Positions 1 to 12,457 are shown, numbered from the stretch's first letter. The stretch is 64,000 nt of DNA from Mesostigma viride (GCA_009746045.1 RPFO01000945.1:5001-69000), one strand, 5' to 3'. The notes: generated by a model from the sequence alone, not told the origin. A program made the numbers and translations.

Positions 1-929
1 TCAACCCCAAGGGTAAGCCGGGACAGGGAAGACCTTAGATCCGGGACCGCCACTGTGTGATTGCCACCGCTGTCAGCCACAGATGCTGCACCCTCAAAGT
101 CGGCGTTGGCTGCTGCAGCGGACGATGATAACCAAGGGCTTCCTGGATTGCTTGTGCACAACAGATGCTGTCCATCCTCAAATCCTAGCAGGAGGGATGG
201 CATAGTTGCTGCCAGAATGTCCTTACTGACCAGGGGGGTAGAGTCCCGACCATGAACGCCCGCAGGGTTGAAGAATGGGCCTGGAGAAATTCCGGAGACC
301 CCGCCACCGACGTACAGACTGTGCACAACGGGAACCGGTTCTGTGAACCCGCTGTTTGCTGCCATGGCCATGGTCCCAGCCAAGCGCGTCTCCGCACGCG
401 GCGCCAGCCTCAATGGCATGAAGCTAGGTCGTTCACCACTGCTATCTTGCCTCATTCCAGGCAGCTGCTGCGTACTCCTGGTTGCGTTCTCATCATGCAC
501 GCTGGATTGCATGGGAGCGGCTTCCGGCAGAGAAGGCAGACCCACATCCCCCGAGTTCGACAAATGCCAGCCCCGCTCCCTGGTGATCCTTCGGCCCTGC
601 ACTTTGATGTGGTAGGGCCCTCGCCCTTCCCTCCCTCGCGTGATCGTAACCCCTGATCCCTGGCAGCTTGTCCCGCATGCAGCTTCACCCACGGAGACTG
701 GCACGCCACATGGAGCCCGATCCGCACCAATGCCGTCTTGCGTTGCACTTCTGCAGGTTGCCTGACTGCGAACATCGCAGCCCGCGGTACTCATGGCTCC
801 TCTCCTTGCTTCACTGGCGCGTGTGATGGCTCCCCCATTTATCTGGCAGAAAGAATGGGAAGTCGAACCATTTGCAGGGTTCAGTTGTAGCCTTCAAATT
901 GCCTGTGTGCCTGTCTGCATGCAATTGTT
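1..929. other. unassigned region
   Basis: Short overlapping open frames exist on both strands (for example 252-656 plus and 452-775 minus), but none shows a recognisable motif, splice-bounded exon structure or repeat. I see nothing here that can be supported as a gene. Confidence 0.4.
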
Positions 930-1866
930 CTAAGCCTTTTTCACATTAATAAAGGACAGGCAGGCAAAATGGGCGCTGAGCTGCTGCGGTGCTTGATAAG
1001 CATTAGTTGGCCAGTGTGCTGAAAGCAAGATGACAATCCCATCAACAATACCTATCCACGCAGTGGTTGGACTGACAAGCAATACTGGTAACAACATGAT
1101 AGGAACATGGCACACACTTGCAAACGGAAGGCATGTAACTGGTAATGATAAAATGAGCATGAAGCAAATGACAACTCAACAAAATCTGCAATCGTACCCA
1201 CTTGGATAACTGGAAATCGGGATGCCAAGCATCTCCCATTTGTAAGGACGAGCACGATGCAGCAAGGAATGGCAAATTACCTGTGCAGATGTCCCAATGC
1301 TCCGCAGGGGCTCCCGAGAATCTGTGGCACATATTCATATTTGCATGAAGGGATCAGGGACAATTCACGGGAAAGGCGATGGTGTTGAGGACGAGAATGC
1401 TTGTCTGAGCTGATTACGCTGATGTCCATGTACTATTCTTACAGTTATGGATTCAGCATTGCTGCCTGAGGTAGCAGAGTAGTTTATGTGTCATCCGCAG
1501 GAGCTCAACTGGCATGAAGAGGACATGCTGCCAAAGAGTAGCATAGCTCTGCAGTAGATGCCTATCTTTCTGGCCATGACAGGAATATCAAGCCTGCAAC
1601 TTCAAAAGGGAAATCACGGGCTTGCCAGCAAAAATCCACGAATCTTCTTGTTGAAATGTTTCCTCACAAAAGAAGCACTACATGGCCAAACGTACTTTGC
1701 TTTAGCGAAATCTTCACTTCGTCATTCGGCACGGCGATGAATCCACACATGACACCATCGTGAACCCAGCGCCATTTCGCCGTTCTGCTTTCTTTTGGCT
1801 TGAATGGTACGTCCGCGCCATTATCACGGCTGAATGTTACTTGTGCAGGTTTCAGTGAGGACATAT
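930..1866 (-). CDS. tentative spliced gene, 3' part, function unknown
   Basis: Several minus-strand segments look like exons. 1866-1696 is preceded by a pyrimidine tract ending CCCAG and followed by a GTACGT donor; it encodes a coding-like stretch containing KPAQVTFSRDNGADVPFKPK and WRWVHDGVMCGFIAVP. 1084-1052 lies between CCAG and GTATTG. The likely last exon 1018-930 follows CTTTCAG and ends in TAG. The last two join in phase, giving LLVSPTTAWIAHWPTNAYQ and ending FINVKKA. Other bounded pieces lie near 1330-1285 (CCACAG ... GTAATT) and 1245-1205. I could not close a continuous frame through the middle and found no start. The family is not recognised. It could also be a decayed gene. Confidence 0.3.
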
Positions 1867-3527
1867 CTGGGAAGGAATAGGAAAAAAATTGGAAATGGAA
1901 ATGTACACAGCAAACATGAGAAGCAGAACGGTTAGAAAACCTACAAAAAATGTTTCGGCACATGATTGAGATCACAGGGACCCATACCATAAATACTCTA
2001 TGAAGCCTGACTATTGACTAGCCGCATGATTGACTTTCTACATTCATGAAAATGGAATACGGGATACATAAAGGCGGCGGTGTATTGTGCTCAAATTCCA
2101 GTGAGCAGGCTGCAAAAATCCAGCTGTGCGGGCCAAGTTTTCGTTCGGACATCAAAAAAAGAAAAAAGAAAACAAAATATATTGCATATACTTCCTAGAG
2201 ACACACAACTTCGCATCTCTTCGCTTTGCGTCGCGTGATAAAAAAAACCCGAGAATTCAAAATGTCCTTTGTCCATCGAATCCACAAGTCACACGCGCAA
2301 ACAACCACTTTGCGAGTCCAACGCTAGAACTGGTGCGCTGATGCAGAAGCAGCTCGATCCATTTGTAGTAAGAGTAGGAATTCGCATTTGATCCATGGCG
2401 CCGAACACTACAGACTCAGTTGCCACGTGGAGCAAATCCATTGTTTGCTCATTATCATGCGGGAGGGGAACACCGTGGTTTCAAATGGTGGCGAACTAGT
2501 CGGAAATCCCAATCCCAAACGCACCTTGCTTCCCGCTGTTAGAGCCTTTCGTCAATCCAGCAGGACCTTGATTTTCCTTCATGCTAGAAGACAAAGGGTC
2601 CTGAATAGCCACCATTGATGAAGTAACCAGGCCAACGTTTCTGCGAGCGACAGGCATTCGCCAACGGCAGCAGGCGCGTTAACGACAAAATGCATAGAAC
2701 ATTCAAATCCGTGTTTGTTTTGTCACTGCAAAAGAATGAGGGGTGTGAGCGATCAAAAGAAGAACGGCGTTGATTAATAAATGAAAGAATTTTGTGTCAG
2801 GTAACACATCGGCCGAGGCTTATAACCAGACAAGGATGCCTCACCTGTGTGACTCCGCCATAGTTGAATGTCCAGGAGGCTGTCGCCTCGAGGCAATAAT
2901 GAATAGGCTTAACGGACAAAGCTCCTTTATTCTAGGATGTACGAGAGCTGCAGGGCAAGACGCTGCCCCAGTTTAAAATGGCCTGTCGCGGATGACTTCA
3001 AATGGCCTGTTCAAGGTTTTAGTATTGGGCGAGCGTGCATGTCCGCCTTGCCCATTTCAAACTTACGTTGGTCCTATGTAGTATTTCGAATTGCCCCCCA
3101 AATACAAATTCGAGCTTAAGTTTAGCTTTAAGTTAACATTTTTCGAGCGCCTGTCACAACGAGGCGTTGCCCTCATGCGGATTCGGGCGCATGGCACGAC
3201 CAAACTGCAATGCCCCAGGTTCGCATGCCCCAAAGGTCCCAGGTGGCTCCAGGCACCAACTTGAACAGCCTGTACGTACTACCGTAGTTCGTAAAGTAGG
3301 CCCAGGGTAGGCCGGGAGGTTCCTACAGTAATCTGTACTGTAAGGGGGAACGCGGGGACGACAAAATTTACGCTTATTCCTGCATCCCGCGGTGCTTTCT
3401 TCACTGCCTGTGGTTTGTAGCCGTCTGGACTCTGGAGTCTGGACCCGTGGGCCGTGTGGGCCGTGAACCGAGATTAACTCATAAGATACCGAAATTCCGT
3501 ATGCAATTACTTATTCCAGTTTCCAGT
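1867..3527. other. unassigned region
   Basis: AT-richer sequence with only short unsupported open frames. No motif, repeat or exon was recognised. It may contain upstream exons of the tentative gene at 930-1866. Confidence 0.4.
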
Positions 3528-3536
3528 TTAATCCTA

Positions 3537-3659
3537 GAGGCTTTTGACAGATCTGAAAAGTTAGGGCCCGAAAAATACAGATGGCTAGGCGTATATGCAG
3601 ATCTGTTTTTTTATTCCAGATCTGTACGTAAACTCCGACGTAATGCCCTTACGTCTTCG
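3537..3659 (+). repeat. left TIR of the Mutator-like element
   Basis: Inverted copy of 7228-7346. The 119-bp core starts CTTTTGACAGATCTG and ends TTACGTCTTCG, with two substitutions between copies. One frame is open through both copies, but both substitutions change the encoded residue, so there is no sign of coding constraint. Confidence 0.85.
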
Positions 3660-5171
3660 AGACTCGTCCCGGGCCATGCATGCGGGCGGTGCGGCACAAA
3701 TACCTGAAAATTAGCCAAAATTAGTCAGCCATGGTTTTAAAAGTAAGCTAATGGAATTTTAAGGCATGGTAAAACCAGTCCTGAAAAGCTAGCAGCCCAG
3801 TTTTATCGCGTGTAGATTGTTTGCTTTCTCGACATTTTGTTCGGACGCGAGTGCATTATCACGGGAAGCATTACGATTGGTAGGCAACGATGTCGACGTA
3901 CGTGAAGCCTCTGCTCTATGACGGGAAGGCATCTGGCGTTGCTGCAACTGGAATCAGGCCAGTGCCATGTTCGGCACCGTGCACGCGGAAATAAGGCGCC
4001 GTCACGTTAGATAGCACTGCTGAGGACGAGCTGCGCCTGCCTGCCCATAGTTACCGAGTTTTTCTCGCATCGCACTGCATTATTGCTGGCCAGACTTTGC
4101 TGCCTTTATGCCCGACAGATTGGTTCACGAACCGTTTTAATTTGCTGCGTGCGTGGCTCCTGCCCTTCCATGGCAATGTTTGCAATTTCGCACTTTTTCG
4201 TTGTGATTGTTGGCACATACTACATAGCCATGCACATGACATACTGCATGAAGGTCGCAAAGTTAGGTATAGTTTCTGCTTGTAAATCCTGACGTTATTG
4301 CTTCACACACGCTTCCTTGCAATGAAGGCCCTGGCCGAAGCTCGTTGCTTGCCAAAGCCTTCCTGTGTTGAACAGCGGTTCTCAGTGGGCACATGAAAGA
4401 GACGTTGCCAGGCATTGTAAGATTTCCAACCACACGCTTGTCCTGTAACCATGCAATTCATTCCATTTGCGTTATGAAGCTGGCAGCTTGTGAGCCTGCA
4501 ACCATTAATTGCAGTTTGGCACATGTTACAACAAGTAGGCTCCTTGAATTTAGGCTGCTTTCTCGCTTATTTTTGCTGATGCTACAGGCAACTTTGGACT
4601 TTACACGAACTTGAGTCCCACCCGCATCCAGCCCCCCCAATCATCCATCCACTCCGTCCCTACCCACCCAATTATACCACCGTCTTCCCGCCCACTCTTG
4701 AACTAATCAGCCCAACCCCCCAGCCCAAGACACAGGCAAATGCCCATGTAGCCACCCATGTGCGCGTGCAAAGAGACACTCAACTAGCTAGGCTGCATAT
4801 ACGTGCCATGGGGGCATAACAGGTGCATGGGCGCAGGTGCACATGCAGGCCCGCAGGCATGCACACAAGCAGGCAGACAGGCTGACAGATGGGTGGGCAG
4901 TAGGCGGGTGGCAGACATGCAGGCGGGCAGGCGGGAGGATGGGCAGAACGTTGGGTGGACAGGCGAGTAAGAAGGTCGTTGGGTCCAAGCAACCAGTTTA
5001 TTGGTGATGGATTAATGTATGTGGCGCATGTGTGCAAGTCTGCCTGTGTTTGTGTGGGATTGTATGCATGTGCACGTGTGCTCGTGGGTATGTGCACATT
5101 TGTGTGCATGTGTGTTCTGACGACGATGTGTGTGTTAGTGTGTGCGCATGTGTTAGCGTGCATGTGCGCAC
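3660..5171. other. internal MULE sequence, no gene seen
   Basis: Sequence between the left TIR and the octamer array. Only short open frames occur. No transposase motif is visible. From about 4,750 the sequence grades into degenerate CAGGCGGGCAGG and GTGTGC-type repeats. Confidence 0.4.
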
Positions 5172-6205
5172 GTGGGTGTGTGCATGTGTGCATGTGTGCA
5201 TGTGTGCGTGTGTGCGTGTGTGCATGTGTGCATGTGTGCATGTGTGCGTGTGTGCGTGTGTGCGTGTGTGCGTGTGTGCGTGTGTGCGTGTGTGCGTGTG
5301 TGCGTGTGTGCGTGTGTGCGTGTGTGCGTGTGTGCGTGTGTGCGTGTGTGCGTGTGTGCGTGTGTGCGTGTGTGCGTGTGTGCGTGTGTGCGTGTGTGCG
5401 TGTGTGCGTGTGTGCGTGTGTGCGTGTGTGCGTGTGTGCGTGTGTGCGTGTGTGCGTGTGTGCGTGTGTGCGTGTGTGCGTGTGTGCGTGTGTGCGTGTG
5501 TGCGTGTGTGCGTGTGTGCGTGTGTGCGTGTGTGCGTGTGTGCGTGTGTGCGTGTGTGCGTGTGTGCGTGTGTGCGTGTGTGCGTGTGTGCGTGTGTGCG
5601 TGTGTGCGTGTGTGCGTGTGTGCGTGTGTGCGTGTGTGCGTGTGTGCGTGTGTGCGTGTGTGCGTGTGTGCGTGTGTGCGTGTGTGCGTGTGTGCGTGTG
5701 TGCGTGTGTGCGTGTGTGCGTGTGTGCGTGTGTGCGTGTGTGCGTGTGTGCGTGTGTGCGTGTGTGCGTGTGTGCGTGTGTGCGTGTGTGCGTGTGTGCG
5801 TGTGTGCGTGTGTGCGTGTGTGCGTGTGTGCGTGTGTGCGTGTGTGCGTGTGTGCGTGTGTGCGTGTGTGCGTGTGTGCGTGTGTGCGTGTGTGCGTGTG
5901 TGCGTGTGTGCGTGTGTGCGTGTGTGCGTGTGTGCATGTGTGCATGTGTGCATGTGTGCGTGTGTGCATGTGTGTATGTGTGCATGTGTGTATGCGTGCG
6001 TGTGTGCATGTGTGTGTGTGTGCGTGTGTGCATGCGTGCATGTGTGCATGTGTGCATGTGTGCATGTGTGCATGTGTGTATGTGTGTGCGTGTGTGCATG
6101 TGTGTGTGAACATTTGTGTGCATGTGCAGTATGTGGGCGTGTGTGTGTGAACATTTGTGTGCATGTGCAGTATGTGGGCGTGTGTGTGTGTGCATGTGTG
6201 TGTGC
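5172..6205. repeat. octanucleotide array (TGTGTGCG)n
   Basis: Pure tandem TGTGTGCG from about 5,241 to 5,933 (around 85 copies), flanked by degenerate units with CATG in place of CGTG. Near 6,105-6,185 there is a direct duplication of a GTGTGTGAACATTTGTGTGC-type segment. The array is open in all frames on both strands (Cys/Val and Thr/His repeats). These are trivial translations of the repeat, not genes. Confidence 0.95.
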
Positions 6206-7227
6206 TGGGGGGTAGGATGGATAGGGAAAACAAAGAGTGAAAAATGCAAGGTGTGGGGGAGTTCAATGTTTCACCTCGCGGCAAAAGTCATTGTGCCTGC
6301 CGCGTGTATTGACAAGCAGCTGTGGGCACGGTTGCAGCAAGTGAGTACACGCCAAGGGCCTAGACGGTTCATGCACTAGCACACAGCCAAGGGGACGAAA
6401 CATCTGCACATATAACTTGGGTTCATCAATTCTGCACATTACCGGCTTGGGTTCATCAACTGAATTCTGCACCTTACACTTGCATGGCTCATGGTTTCAA
6501 TCGCTGCTCAATTGACAGAAAATGCACAGGCCATCAACATTCAGATATGTTAATCCTGAAAAGTGACCTTCCACACCAGGAGAATGAAGGTCGATGCTGC
6601 TTTGACGCATGAGCCTAATCCACGTGCTCTCGGAGGTCTCCACCTCGGCAGGAGCACCTGCAGGCGTCGTGGCTCGCTTACCTCAAGCAATATGCGCATG
6701 CTGAAAGCTACCGGGGTCTATGCAGAGTTACATTATCGGCCCGGACAAAGCACATCTTTCTCGGCAACGAAGCTCTGAGCAGCGCTATATTGTCGTGGCC
6801 GGACTTCAATGTCGCCATTAAAATGTCAAAAGCTGTTTGATTCGTCCAAGGAAAATGCGTGCATGGTAGACAGATAATAAGATGCCCGGGCGTATAGACA
6901 TGACAAGCAACTGCTTAGATGGCGCTCCTCGCGTTTTCCCTCGACTCAGTTCGTAATGGCGCCTAATCCAATGCAGCAAATGCACATGGGTGTGACCAGA
7001 ATACAGAGCCTAGTGCACGCGGCATTATTGTTTGGTCTGTCGCACAATTGCTGTTGTGTTTGCAATTATTCTGCTCGCTAAGATGCAGGATTAACTTCGG
7101 CTTGATTTCTTAATTACCCTCGTGTGCAGGTCATACGGCTGACATTCCTCTAGCTTTCGTACAGTAGCCATGGCTGAATTTTGCTTCCAGGTACTGAACA
7201 AGTGAACACGGCCTGCACCTCGACCCC
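6206..7227. other. internal MULE sequence, no gene seen
   Basis: Unique-looking sequence between the octamer array and the right TIR. It contains a short direct repeat of the phrase CTTGGGTTCATCAA near 6,416-6,460. No coding region or transposase remnant was recognised. Confidence 0.4.
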
Positions 7228-7346
7228 CGAAGACGTAAAGGCATTACGTCGGAGTTTACGTACAGATCTGGAATAAAAAAACAGATCTGCATATACGCCT
7301 AGCCATCTGTATTTTTCGGGCCCTAACTTTACAGATCTGTCAAAAG
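7228..7346 (-). repeat. right TIR of the Mutator-like element, interrupted
   Basis: Inverted copy of 3541-3659. Its outermost bases continue at 22179-22181, because a hAT-like element has inserted at GTCAAAAG (7339-7346), duplicated at 22171-22178. Confidence 0.85.
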
Positions 7347-7629
7347 CAGTGTTTTTTTTAGTGGCGATACACCGCCAAATGTGGCGGTGTGGCACTTTTT
7401 TTGGCAAAATGTGGCGGTGCCACCCACTTGGACAGGGCACCCAAGAAGCCACAATTTGGCCGTGCTGTTCTACTTTGTAGTTTCGTTTCGCCACAGGGTG
7501 GCCGTGCCTGAAGTTCACTCTAGTACAGGCTACGCCACAATTGGCGGTGTCAGCCGGTCTTCCGGCCGGCGTTCCGCCACAAGCCTCCCTAGTACTAGAA
7601 CTACTATGAGTATTACTATGACTGACTGA

Positions 7630-8333
7630 CTTACTGACTGCATAGTGCATGTACGTAGAGCCCGGCCAAGTGCCAAGTGGCAAGTGGCCCGCTGCCAGAG
7701 ACCAGAGTGCACTGTGCAGACTGCAGCTTGTGTGCATTTTCTGGCTTCAGCTGGCTGGCGGCCTGGCGGCTGGCGCCTCAGTTCCAGTCACTCGCCAGCC
7801 ATACAGTACTGTACTGCATTGCATTGACTATGTGTTTCGACTTTCGGCACTTCAGTAATCGTTTTGTTAAGCAGTGGCTGTAGTGGTAATCGTTGTTGTT
7901 AATGTCAGAAGTATCGACACACCTGCCTGAAACTAGTACTTATAGTTTAGTGCTAGCTCTGGACTACATGAACGGGCATGTGCCGCATGTTTAAGTTCTG
8001 TTCCATAAGTGACCCAGTCATTCTGTGACTGACCTTGAACTTTGGTTGTGAATGGTTGGCTTGAGATCACGTTATGATTGTAACTGCCACACAGTCAGAA
8101 AAGAACCGGTTTGGTGTGGCCACGTTGTAGGTAGATCATAACTGCTACCCAGTAGCTGAGCCTGGAATTGTTTAAAAGGCGAAGCTACGCACCTTGTTTG
8201 CTCTCTCAGTACCTCACACCTCACACACTCCTGTGGTGGAACTAGCAGCCGGCCAGCTGCCGACTGAGACTTATTTTTATCTGAGTGAAATAAAGTAAAA
8301 CTTTGTGGCAAACATTGTTTTCTCACTCCTAGC
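7630..8333 (+). repeat. probable Copia 5' LTR and leader boundary
   Basis: The stretch upstream of gag includes an AATAAA (8289-8294) and ends CCTAGCA just before TGGCATCGGAGTGC (8334 on). The latter resembles the initiator-tRNA primer-binding site typical of Copia elements. A matching 3' LTR was not found downstream of the RNase H remnant, so the LTR limits are inferred; the left boundary is a guess. Confidence 0.35.
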
Positions 8334-8581
8334 ATGGCATCGGAGTGCGGTTCGCACGCCTTTCGACCTGCTTACCGCTGGTAAAAGTCGTTTCCCGAGG
8401 CTCTGCTCGCGGTTGACTTTACATTTGTGTATTTCGGCGAGATTTGCATGACGACAGCGTAGGCGGAGGTTTGATTCCCGTCTGGCGCGTGATACGAAAG
8501 GTGCTTGGTTCGATTCCTGGCCGGAATCTATTGGCCAACGTTACCTTTTTTTCTGGAGTTTTTTGCTGTTTTTTTGCTGGA

Positions 8582-9219
8582 ATGGCTTCCGGCACTCGCA
8601 GCCAGGTCGCTTCCGCGGGTCGCGCTGCTGGCAGTAACGATTTTGATGCCGATGACGCTGCCGGTCTGGCCGCTTTGACTGCATCATCCGTAACTCTTAC
8701 CGATTCGGGTCTCCCAGGCGAAGTATTTTTTGACGCAGCAGCTGGGCTGGCTGCCCTGCCTTTGCACCCGCCAGGTGGTGACGAGGACGCCGCCCACGGT
8801 GCTCCCGACGGTGAGAATCCGGCGGTTGACGGTGGTGGTTTGAGCCGCGGTACGGCGGGGGGGGCCCCGCCCGAGCCTCCTTTGTGGCTTGCAAGGAGCT
8901 TTTGAAGGATGTTCGTGGGGTCAAGGTTTTTACTGGCTCAGATTGGACGCTGTGGATCCCTTTTAAGGACCATTTCTTGGGCCTTGTTTCCCTTTATGCT
9001 GGCCTCCTTGGAGTGCTGGCAGGTGTTGTCCAGAACGTGCAACTGGATCGGCTCCTTTACGTTGCCTTGTTGGCCGTCGTCGATGGGCCTGCGCGTGCCT
9101 TGATGCAGACGCTCCCCCTGGATCGTCGCCTGGGCAGTCTGGCCATCACCAAGCTCATCCAGGTCTATGAGCATGGCAAGCTCACCAAGTCCATGCGTCT
9201 GGACTTGCCCTACCAGCCA
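8582..9219 (+). pseudogene. Copia gag, N-terminal part
   Basis: Starts at ATG 8582 (MASGTRSQVASAG), Ala/Asp/Gly-rich. After a run of eight G (8857-8864) the frame shifts and continues as VACKELLKDVRGVKVFTGSDW ... LWIPFKDHFLGL, like the first gag segment of Ty1/Copia proteins (F-x-G-x-x-W-x-x-W). It runs to residues LDLPYQP, where an 8.35-kb element is inserted at TTAA (9220-9223). Gag resumes at 17574. The frameshift and insertion make it inactive. Confidence 0.6.
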
Positions 9220-9289
9220 TTAAGAATGTACTCCAGCACGCAAAATGTACTTCGTACCGAAGTTTGTCTTTTTATGCTGAAAATTGTCA

Positions 9290-10045
9290 TGCATGATGTT
9301 TGCAACCAAAATAGACCTCGTACAAAGTTTGGTATCGATCGGACGTCATCTTGGTGACATTTGCTAGCAATAAAGGTACATTTTTGTCATTTTTTGTTAA
9401 ATTAAATAGTAATAAATAGGAAACAGTACTAAATCACGTCAAACCATCATGGATATTTGCAAGCAACCTAATTACCACTAGAATAGACCATGCACAAAGT
9501 TTGGGGTCAATCTGAACTCAAAATAGTGACGTTTGCTAGCATAAATACTGCATTTTTTGCCATTTTCAAGCATTTTGCTCAGTGTAAGCTACTAAACAAT
9601 ATCAAACTACGTCATAAAGCTATGAAATATTGGAAGCAACCTAAACACCACTAGATTAGACCATGGGCCAAGTTTGGGCTCAGTCTGACGTCAAAATAGT
9701 GACGTTTGCTAGCATAAATGGTGCATTTTTTGCCATTTTCAAGCATTTTGCTCAGTGTAAGCTACTAAACAATATCAAACTATGTCAGAAAGCTATGAAA
9801 TGTTGGAAGCAACCTAACACCACTAGATTAGACCATGGGCCAAGTTTGGGCCCAGTTTGATCTCAAAATAGTGACGTTTGCTAGCATAAATGGTGCAATT
9901 TTTGCCTTTTTCAAGCATTTTGGTAAGTATAGTTGCCTCAAACTATGTCAGAAAACTGTGAATTGTTGTAAATAACCTGTTTGCCACTACATTAGACCAT
10001 CCTCAACTTGTAAGGTCAGGCATAGGTAAAGGTAGTGACATTTGC
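9290..10045. repeat. 172-bp tandem satellite, 4-5 copies
   Basis: The phrase GTGAC(G/A)TTTGCTAGCA recurs at 9354, 9526, 9699, 9871 and 10035, giving periods of 172, 173, 172 and 164 bp. Each unit also carries CACTAGA(T)TAGACCAT, a TTTGG(G) block and TTGCCATTTTCAAGCATTTTG. The outer units are more diverged than the central two. No gene lies within. Confidence 0.85.
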
Positions 10046-10507
10046 TAGCACTATATACAAGCATATTATGCCTCTTTTCGCATATACACATTAAAAATAA
10101 CAAGACATCATCATATCATGGCCTTAATACAAGGTGTGCAAATGCAAATCACACCAGATCGGATGACCAATGATGGGTGGCTGCATGCCATCACATCTAC
10201 CAGGCTGCAGGGTGAGAGGCCACATCGCTACAAGACAGGAATCCTCGCAATTGCACAACACCGCTAGTACACTGTGCACATACCCCAAGAGGATTTGGCT
10301 ACAAGCCATAAAAGTTTGGCCATGCTAACACATTCTTCATCCAAGCAAAATGCAGCCTCTCCAAACTCAACTCATTGATTTAAATTCAGCTAGGCCAGGC
10401 GTGCATGCTCTACTTGCCGACAACCATGAGTAAACTTGTCTACCACTTCATTCCATGCGCCGGTAGATGGCACCGTCTCATCTACCAGTCATCCCCGGCT
10501 CCCATTC

Positions 10508-10652
10508 CGCATCCTCCTCTCCCTCTCCCTCTCCCTCTTCCTCCTCCCCCTCCCCCTCCCATTCTCCCTCCCCCTCTCCCTCCTCCTCCCCCTCCTCCTC
10601 CCCCTCTTTCTCCCCCTCTTTCTCTCCCTCTTCCTCCTCCTCCCCGCCTTCA
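10508..10652. repeat. polypyrimidine tract (CCCTCT/CCTCCC)
   Basis: Almost uninterrupted C/T on the plus strand, mainly CCCTCT and CCTCCC units. Open frames here are low-complexity artefacts. Confidence 0.9.
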
Positions 10653-10697
10653 CTGTCACTGTGCACAGCAGGGACGGCATCGTCTATGTGGGTGCCA

Positions 10698-12457
10698 TCA
10701 CCTGCGTTCACGGTGCCAGCCTAGCTCCTGTGGAAAGAAGCGAGCGCGGCCAAATGCCTCGACTGGGTGTGGGCAGCCGCACACGAACTGCGTCACCTCC
10801 GCCAGGGCATGATAGTCCTCATACTGCCCATCAGCCCACATCGCCTTGATGAGCAGGTGACCTCCCCTTTCCTGAACCTTAGTGACCCAGCCATGGAAGC
10901 GCTCCCTCTTCCTCGCTATCCCCGGAAACAGGGCACACAGGCGCATCCCGATAAGCGCACGTGCTCCATGCTCGGCAAAGTAGGCATTGCAGTCATCCTT
11001 TGCTGCTGCCCTGGCGGCGGTGGCAGTCTTGTAATGCTCAAAGTCAATCTGCGGGTGCTCTTTCAACGCCGCCACCGTGGCAGCTGACAGTTTGCCGGTA
11101 CTGATCAGCTCAGGCTGGTGCACCTCTGCCGTACCGCCCACTGTCCAGTGCTGCAGGTGTACATCAGAAATGGGGACCGTCATCCCTGCGCTGCCGCCAC
11201 CTAATGTCACTCTAGAAAACTGGCCCGTCCACGACGGTGCGTAGTAAGGAGAGGCGACAATGCTGTCACGCTCCGTGCGATCGCCTTCCAGATCAAGGAC
11301 CTTCACCAGCATGTGTGGTGCCCACGGCATTCCCTGCCCGCAGGTGACGGCTGGCCGCTTAACAACGAGTAGGTCGCTGCGTCGTATGAGGCTTCCATTC
11401 ACCTTGAAGGTGTGCCTGCCGGAAATCAGTGTGCGCAAAGCGGGCGTTGCCGTTGATGTGCTCCCTCGCGCAGCGGGCGCACATGCGCGGTTGATCTGCG
11501 CTTGAATCTCGCGGGCAGGGCAAGCGACGTGTGAGATTACTTGTTTTATGGGCAGCCTCAGTGCTCGTGTTGCCCGCGCAACCGACTGGTCGCCTGCAGA
11601 TCGCAGCGGTAAGGGTACCGCCTTGTTCGCTTGCAGTTCACGCTTCTCTTTGAGCTTTTGCTCCATGATGTCGAACAGATTCTCGTTGTTGGCACGCACA
11701 TCCTCCACGGACTTTGGCACCTGCTCAATCCATCCGTCCAGCAACTGCTGCTTCTCAGCGGCGACGATGTCAGGAAAAAGGCTGTGAAGGCTAGCGCAGG
11801 TACATCTCCTGGCACCGCCCTCGTCCCATTCAAAAAGCGGCACTAGACCAGGACTTCCTTTGGGGGCCTTGCCACGCTCTATGAGGAGGCACCCATAGAC
11901 AGGATCTCCCTGCGGGGTGTACCCAATGGGCGTGACCCCGTCACAAGCCTCGCCATTAGGCCCTGTGGGCTGCCACTTGTTCACCGGTGCATTTACCAAC
12001 GTCTCCGATGCGGCTAGGCGCCAGCGGACATACACGGTCATATCCGGGCCCCAAAACACTTCGAGATCGAACACCTTCGAAGAGCGGTGCCTCTCCCTCT
12101 CGGCTTCGGTTGCTGGCTCATCATCCAAGTCGGCGGTGGCGCCCGCGCCCGCACCCGCGCCGGCGCCTGCGCCCCCACCCCGCCCGCGCCCGCGCGCGCG
12201 CCTTGGGTGGCGCCCGCGCCCGCACCCGCGCCGGCGCCTGCGCCCCCGCCCCCGCCCCCGCCTGGGCCCGCGCCCGCGCCCGCGTCTTGGGTGGCGCCCG
12301 CGCCCGCACCCGCGCCTTCTCCCCCGCCCCCGCCCCCGCCCGCGCCCCCGCCCGCGCCATGGGTGTGGCCCGCGGCTGGCTTCTTCGGAAATGCGTCCAT
12401 CGATTTCACCCACCGGCCGTCAGCGGTGGATGCACCCTTTCGGCCACGTTGTGACAT
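10698..12457 (-). CDS. unidentified ORF inside the TTAA element
   Basis: One open frame of about 570 codons from 12413, but the more gene-like N-terminus is in another frame: ATG at 12457 gives MSQRGRKGASTADGRWVKSM ... DAFPKKPAAGHTHGAGG. The frames switch within a Gly/Ala/Arg-coding GC repeat (about 12140-12360), probably by length change of the repeat. The rest is complex, non-repetitive sequence: FDLEVFWGPDMTVYVRW, then a charged helix-forming region near EKQQLLDGWIEQVPKSVEDV, then FHGWVTKVQERGGHLLIKAM with WADGQYEDYHALAEVTQFV near the C-terminus. That last part is reminiscent of small Tudor/PWWP-like barrels, but this is only an impression. No transposase triad is seen. It could be transposon-encoded or captured. 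Confidence 0.45.
12140..12360. repeat. GC-rich repeat (CGCCCG/GCCCGC)
   Basis: Hexamer-like GC array with two diverged long sub-repeats (CGCCTTGGGTGGCGCCCGCG and CGTCTTGGGTGGCGCCCGCG at about 12200 and 12282). It codes a Gly/Ala/Arg linker in the overlapping minus-strand ORF and is the likely place of its frame change. Confidence 0.85.

Noticed and set aside
3447-3707. Open frame conserved in both MULE TIR copies
   Set aside because: Both differences between copies change the encoded residue and the shared stretch ends at the TIR limits, so it reflects the repeat, not a protein.
4955-6284. ORFs of 330-490 codons on both strands (Cys/Val and Thr/His repeats)
   Set aside because: They are trivial translations of the TGTGTGCG array, open in every frame.
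8456-8530. GGTTCGATTCC (tRNA B-box-like) with possible upstream A-box
   Set aside because: The T-stem pairs poorly and no acceptor stem can be formed; it lies in the Copia leader. No tRNA called.
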